Assembly (NCBI GenBank): GCA_016210785.1
Contig: JACQTN010000108.1
Coordinates: 1 to 7,893 of the forward strand
Reading direction: 5' to 3'
DNA length: 7,893 nt
Source of the DNA: Armatimonadota bacterium
Lineage (GTDB): Bacteria > Sysuimicrobiota > Sysuimicrobiia > Sysuimicrobiales > JACQTN01
In this document: one piece after another, positions 6,129-7,893 of the stretch
How positions within the stretch are numbered: position 1 is the stretch's first letter
Layout: every line of letters begins with the position of its first letter
Notes under the pieces: generated by a model
Seen by the model: the letters and a program-made list of their open reading frames with translations, nothing else
Database searches by the model: none
Told to the model about the DNA's origin: nothing
Translations under genes and position numbers: made by a program

Positions 6129-7240
6129 TGCGCGTCGCCTTCTACGCCTCCGACGCCATGCCGTTTGCGCCCGCGGCGGTGAGCACGACGCCGCTGGGCG
6201 GCGTGGAGCTGGCGCTGTTTTCCATGGCGCGGGCCCTGGCCGCGCTGGGCCACGAGGTGTTGGTGCTCAACCGGTGCGGCGGTGGCGCGGGTGAGCACCA
6301 GGCCGTCCGGTACATGGACGTCGAAGCCGACCGCGCCCGCTGGCAGGCGACGCTGCGCGAGCGGCCCGCGGACGCCCTGGTGGTGGTGCGGCGGTTCATG
6401 GACGTCAACGCGCCGGTCCCCTGCCGGGTGAAGATCTACTGGGCCGTGGACTTCCTGGGCGTCTCGCACGACTTTCCGGCTTCCCCGGTGTCCCGGGCGC
6501 TGGCGGTGAAGTGGCGGCAGTGGACGGGGCCGCTGTTCACCCGCAGGGTGGACCTGGTCTTCGTCATCAGCCGGTACATGGGCGACCTCTTTGCGTACCT
6601 GTTCCGCACGCCGCAATCCAGGATCGTGGTCACCCGACACGGCATCGACCCGTCGGAGTTCGCGCCGGTGGCGGTGGACAAGGAGCCCCTGCGCTTCATC
6701 CACACCTCGGTGCCCGATCGCGGGCTGGACGTGTTGCTGTCCGCGATCTTCCCGCGGGTACGCGCGCAGTTTCCGGAGGCGACGCTGCACCTGTTCAGCT
6801 ACCGGCCGCTGGACCGCTACCGCGAGATGAACCTGCCGGGCGTCGTCGTGCACGGCAGCGTGCCGCGGGCCGACCTGGTGCGCGAGTTGGGGCGCAGCAC
6901 GCTGATGCTGTACCCTAACACCGCGGAGGAGATGTTCTGCATCGCCGCCGTGGAGGCGCAGGCCGCGGGCACGCCGGTGGTGACCAGCGACCGCGGCGCG
7001 CTGCCGGAGGTGGTGGTGCACGGAGAGACGGGCGTGATCGTGCCGGGACCCACCGCCGACCCCGCGTTTGCGGACCGCTTCGCCGCCGCGGTTGGGGCGC
7101 TGGTGCGCGATCCGCCGCGCCTGGCGGCCCTGGCGGCGCGGGCGCGGGAGCGCGCCCTCACCCGCTACCGGTGGGACACGGTGGCGCGGGAGTGGAGCGC
7201 GATCATCGGGGACGCACTGCGCGTGCGCAGCCATAGGTAG
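6128..7240 (+). CDS. Family 4 glycosyltransferase (GT-B fold)
   Basis: A 370-aa retaining GT4 enzyme, close to the usual family length. Seen: an N-terminal strand MRVAFYAS followed by the glycine-rich acceptor loop LGGVE; VFVISRYMGDLF and RIVVTRHGIDPSEF, the linker and start of the donor domain; and a C-terminal donor domain with HGSVPRADLVRELGRSTLML, then the EX7E motif with Glu268 and Glu276 in EEMFCIAAVEAQAAGTPVV, and ALPEVVVHGETGVIV. It probably adds one hexose to a growing glycan or glycolipid. The ATG at 6128 shares one base with the TGA of the GT2 gene and has AGGAG at 6118-6122 five nt upstream. It is a clear paralogue of the next gene: both begin MRV, share the LGG-E loop, LN-CG, VRY-D and TR-GID blocks in the same order. 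Confidence 0.93.
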   Translation: MRVAFYASDAMPFAPAAVSTTPLGGVELALFSMARALAALGHEVLVLNRCGGGAGEHQAVRYMDVEADRARWQATLRERPADALVVVRRFMDVNAPVPCRVKIYWAVDFLGVSHDFPASPVSRALAVKWRQWTGPLFTRRVDLVFVISRYMGDLFAYLFRTPQSRIVVTRHGIDPSEFAPVAVDKEPLRFIHTSVPDRGLDVLLSAIFPRVRAQFPEATLHLFSYRPLDRYREMNLPGVVVHGSVPRADLVRELGRSTLMLYPNTAEEMFCIAAVEAQAAGTPVVTSDRGALPEVVVHGETGVIVPGPTADPAFADRFAAAVGALVRDPPRLAALAARARERALTRYRWDTVAREWSAIIGDALRVRSHR

Positions 7241-7326
7241 TCAACGAGTGCGGCACCATCAGGCGGGAAGCCACGGTGTCCAGGTCCACTGTTGGGGACG
7301 TGTCCCGGTCTGCACCGTGTCCTGAC
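7241..7326. other. Short intergenic gap with nested inverted repeats
   Basis: An 86-bp gap between the two GT4 genes, the only real spacer in the plus-strand chain. CACGGTG (7272-7278) is the exact inverse of CACCGTG (7313-7319), and between them GGGAC (7295-7299) can pair with GTCCC (7302-7306). The structure could fold as RNA, but there is no T-run after it, so it is not a typical rho-independent terminator. No clear Shine-Dalgarno or -10 box precedes the downstream ATG. Confidence 0.4.
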
Positions 7327-7893
7327 ATGCGCGTGGTGATCTACGCCAACCTGTCGCTCCCTTTCTCCCCGCGGACGCTGCAGACGCGCGCGCTGGGCGG
7401 GAGCGAGAGCGCGCTCTACTACCTGACCCGCGAGATGGCGCGCCTGGGCATGGACATCACGATCCTCAACCACTGCGGGGCGGCGGCGGGCGCCTGCGAC
7501 GGGGTGCGCTACGTGGACCTGGACCGGCAGGGCCGGTGGCGGGACGTCCTCTCGCCGGCCCCCGACGTCCTCGTCGTCTTCCGGCAGACGACCGACCTGT
7601 TCAAGACGCTCCCCGGCCGGCTCAGGATCCTCTGGGCCCACGACCACATCGGCGCGTTCCCCGAACGGACGGGAGCGGGCGGGCCCCTGACCGCCCTGGG
7701 CTGGCGTCTCATCCACGAGCCCTTCGCCGCGCGCGTGGACGTCGTCGCGGCGGTGAGCCGGTGGCTGGCGCGCTCGTTCCACGACCACTGGGGACTCCCG
7801 TGGGAGCGGCTCTTCGTGACGCGCAACGGGATCGATCTCACCGCCTATGAGACGCTGCCCCCCTCGCGCCACCAGGCGCGGCTGGTGTACACC
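7327..7893 (+). CDS. Second family 4 glycosyltransferase, N-terminal part (runs off right edge)
   Basis: The first 189 residues of a GT4 enzyme with no stop before the window end. Seen: MRVVIYANLSLPF at the N-terminus, LGGSESALYYLTREMARLG at 23-41 as the acceptor-side glycine-rich loop and helix, ITILNHCG at 44-51, PDVLVVFRQT at 79-88, LRILWAHDH at 97-105, VAAVSRWLARSF at 140-151 and LFVTRNGIDL at 160-169, the point where the donor domain of GT4 enzymes begins. The EX7E catalytic motif lies beyond the window. The order of blocks matches the preceding GT4 gene, so the pair arose by tandem duplication or by recruiting related enzymes. The ATG is supported by alignment of its N-terminus with that paralogue; no Shine-Dalgarno is visible, and no alternative in-frame start lies close upstream. 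Confidence 0.88.
   Translation, partial: MRVVIYANLSLPFSPRTLQTRALGGSESALYYLTREMARLGMDITILNHCGAAAGACDGVRYVDLDRQGRWRDVLSPAPDVLVVFRQTTDLFKTLPGRLRILWAHDHIGAFPERTGAGGPLTALGWRLIHEPFAARVDVVAAVSRWLARSFHDHWGLPWERLFVTRNGIDLTAYETLPPSRHQARLVYT

Noticed and set aside
7272..7319. Rho-independent terminator between the two GT4 genes
   Set aside because: Inverted repeats exist but the stems are short or far apart and no T-tract follows.

Overview
This is a high-GC (by eye roughly two-thirds GC or more), gene-dense bacterial window holding part of an envelope-glycolipid / surface-polysaccharide locus. An LptD/OstA-family protein with a signal peptide, a lipid-A-disaccharide-synthase-related protein and an MsbA-like exporter together point to a diderm (outer-membrane) bacterium. 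Codon use and family variants fit a deep-branching, probably uncultivated high-GC lineage more than a well-studied proteobacterium, but the sequence alone does not fix the phylum.

Layout. Minus strand, left part: the N-terminal 75 residues of a phosphomannomutase/phosphoglucomutase (1-226, running off the left edge) and, upstream of it and overlapping its start by 64 bp, a 543-aa LptD/OstA-like outer-membrane protein (163-1794). Middle: a 445-bp non-coding divergent region (1795-2239) filled with repeats. It has a degenerate ~45-48-bp array (about 1867-2018), then three near-identical 59/60-bp tandem units plus a fourth partial unit (2021-2219). The partial unit runs into a TATAAT box 9 nt upstream of a GTG start with no Shine-Dalgarno sequence, which suggests a leaderless transcript. 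Plus strand, right part: an overlapping gene chain made of an LpxB-related GT-B glycosyltransferase (2240-3445), an MsbA-like ABC half-transporter (3445-5208), a GT2 glycosyltransferase (5205-6128) and a GT4 glycosyltransferase (6128-7240). After an 86-bp gap comes a second, paralogous GT4 glycosyltransferase (7327 to the right edge, truncated).

How the genes may work together (inference). The sugar-phosphate mutase supplies activated hexose precursors. The LpxB-like enzyme and the GT2/GT4 enzymes build a glycolipid or polysaccharide at the inner face of the cytoplasmic membrane. The ABC half-transporter flips it across the membrane. The LptD-like protein places the product, or an analogous glycolipid, in the outer membrane. 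The most interesting element is the divergent repeat-filled regulatory region between the assembly arm (LptD-like) and the synthesis/export arm (LpxB-like onward). No mobile element, CRISPR array, tRNA or rRNA was recognised.
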